From the NCBI RefSeq assembly GCF_900103615.1, contig NZ_FNGW01000005.1:124001-188000 (forward strand): 64,000 nucleotides of DNA. Direction: 5' to 3'. A model generated the notes under the pieces. The model did not search any database. It was not told where the DNA came from and saw only the letters and a list, made by a program, of their open reading frames with translations. The first letter of the stretch is position 1. Each line of letters starts with the position of its first letter. The translations under genes and the position numbers were made by a program. Shown here piece after piece: positions 63,967-64,000 of the stretch. Origin of the DNA: Romboutsia lituseburensis DSM 797 (GTDB lineage Bacteria; Bacillota; Clostridia; Peptostreptococcales; Peptostreptococcaceae).

Positions 63967-64000
63967 GTATTACCTCTTACTTATGTAATAATCTTCTATA

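Overview
The window is a low-GC, strongly AT-biased Firmicutes chromosome segment. Almost every gene lies on the minus strand. Gene content and order (rpmB/spoVM, thiN-rpe-rsgA-prkC-stp-rlmN-rsmB, fmt-def-priA-coaBC-rpoZ-gmk-yicC-dapF, the divIVA-sepF cluster, spoIIGA-sigE-sigG behind ftsZ) fit a spore-forming member of the Clostridia, most likely the Peptostreptococcaceae (Clostridioides/Romboutsia/Paeniclostridium-like). That placement is inferred from protein resemblance and synteny, not from a search. I see no rRNA, tRNA, CRISPR array, insertion sequence or prophage.

Layout. 0.5-3 kb: rpmB (+), the 25-codon spoVM, a 49-codon small membrane protein, a flavodoxin-like protein and thiN. 2.5-9.2 kb: rpe, rsgA, the PASTA kinase prkC with its phosphatase, rlmN and rsmB. 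9.3-18.8 kb: a membrane zinc peptidase, a DUF116 protein, fmt, def, priA, coaBC, rpoZ, gmk, yicC and dapF. 19-24 kb: rqcH (+), a BMP-type lipoprotein, and a PyrR-controlled pyrR-uracil permease pair with two leader hairpins. 24-29.5 kb: rluD, lspA, a polysaccharide deacetylase, a DksA/TraR zinc-finger protein, a DUF5665 protein, and a tryptophan T-box driving mtnN-trpS. 29.6-30 kb: an orphan promoter-hairpin-terminator cassette, a candidate small RNA. 30-35.7 kb: an AbgT transporter and ileS with an Ile T-box.

35.8-39.7 kb: division cluster divIVA-ylmH-yggT-sepF-yggS-HlyD-like. 40-43 kb: two tandem alanine/sodium symporters. 43.5-51.8 kb: spoIVA, gpsA, plsY, der, a DUF512 radical-SAM protein, and the YIEGIA pair with its capping subunit. 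51.9-55.4 kb: a PhoPR-type two-component system, pgeF, nrdR and a YlmC-type protein. 55.5-58.6 kb: a GGDEF/HD-GYP protein beside an agr-type peptide signalling locus (membrane protein, agrB, and a 39-codon agrD). 58.7-64 kb: sigG, sigE, spoIIGA, ftsZ, sbp and a DUF881 protein.

Main points of interest: (1) the short agrD and its predicted five-residue thiolactone ring, placed next to the sporulation sigma operon; (2) an isoleucyl-tRNA synthetase whose HIGH signature reads GIHH; (3) the candidate small RNA near 29.8 kb; (4) mtnN placed between a Trp T-box and trpS; (5) an inverted repeat before sigG that could hide its ribosome binding site in read-through mRNA; (6) paired PyrR leaders, the second possibly acting on translation. 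Several upstream start codons are replaced below by internal starts that have proper Shine-Dalgarno spacing.
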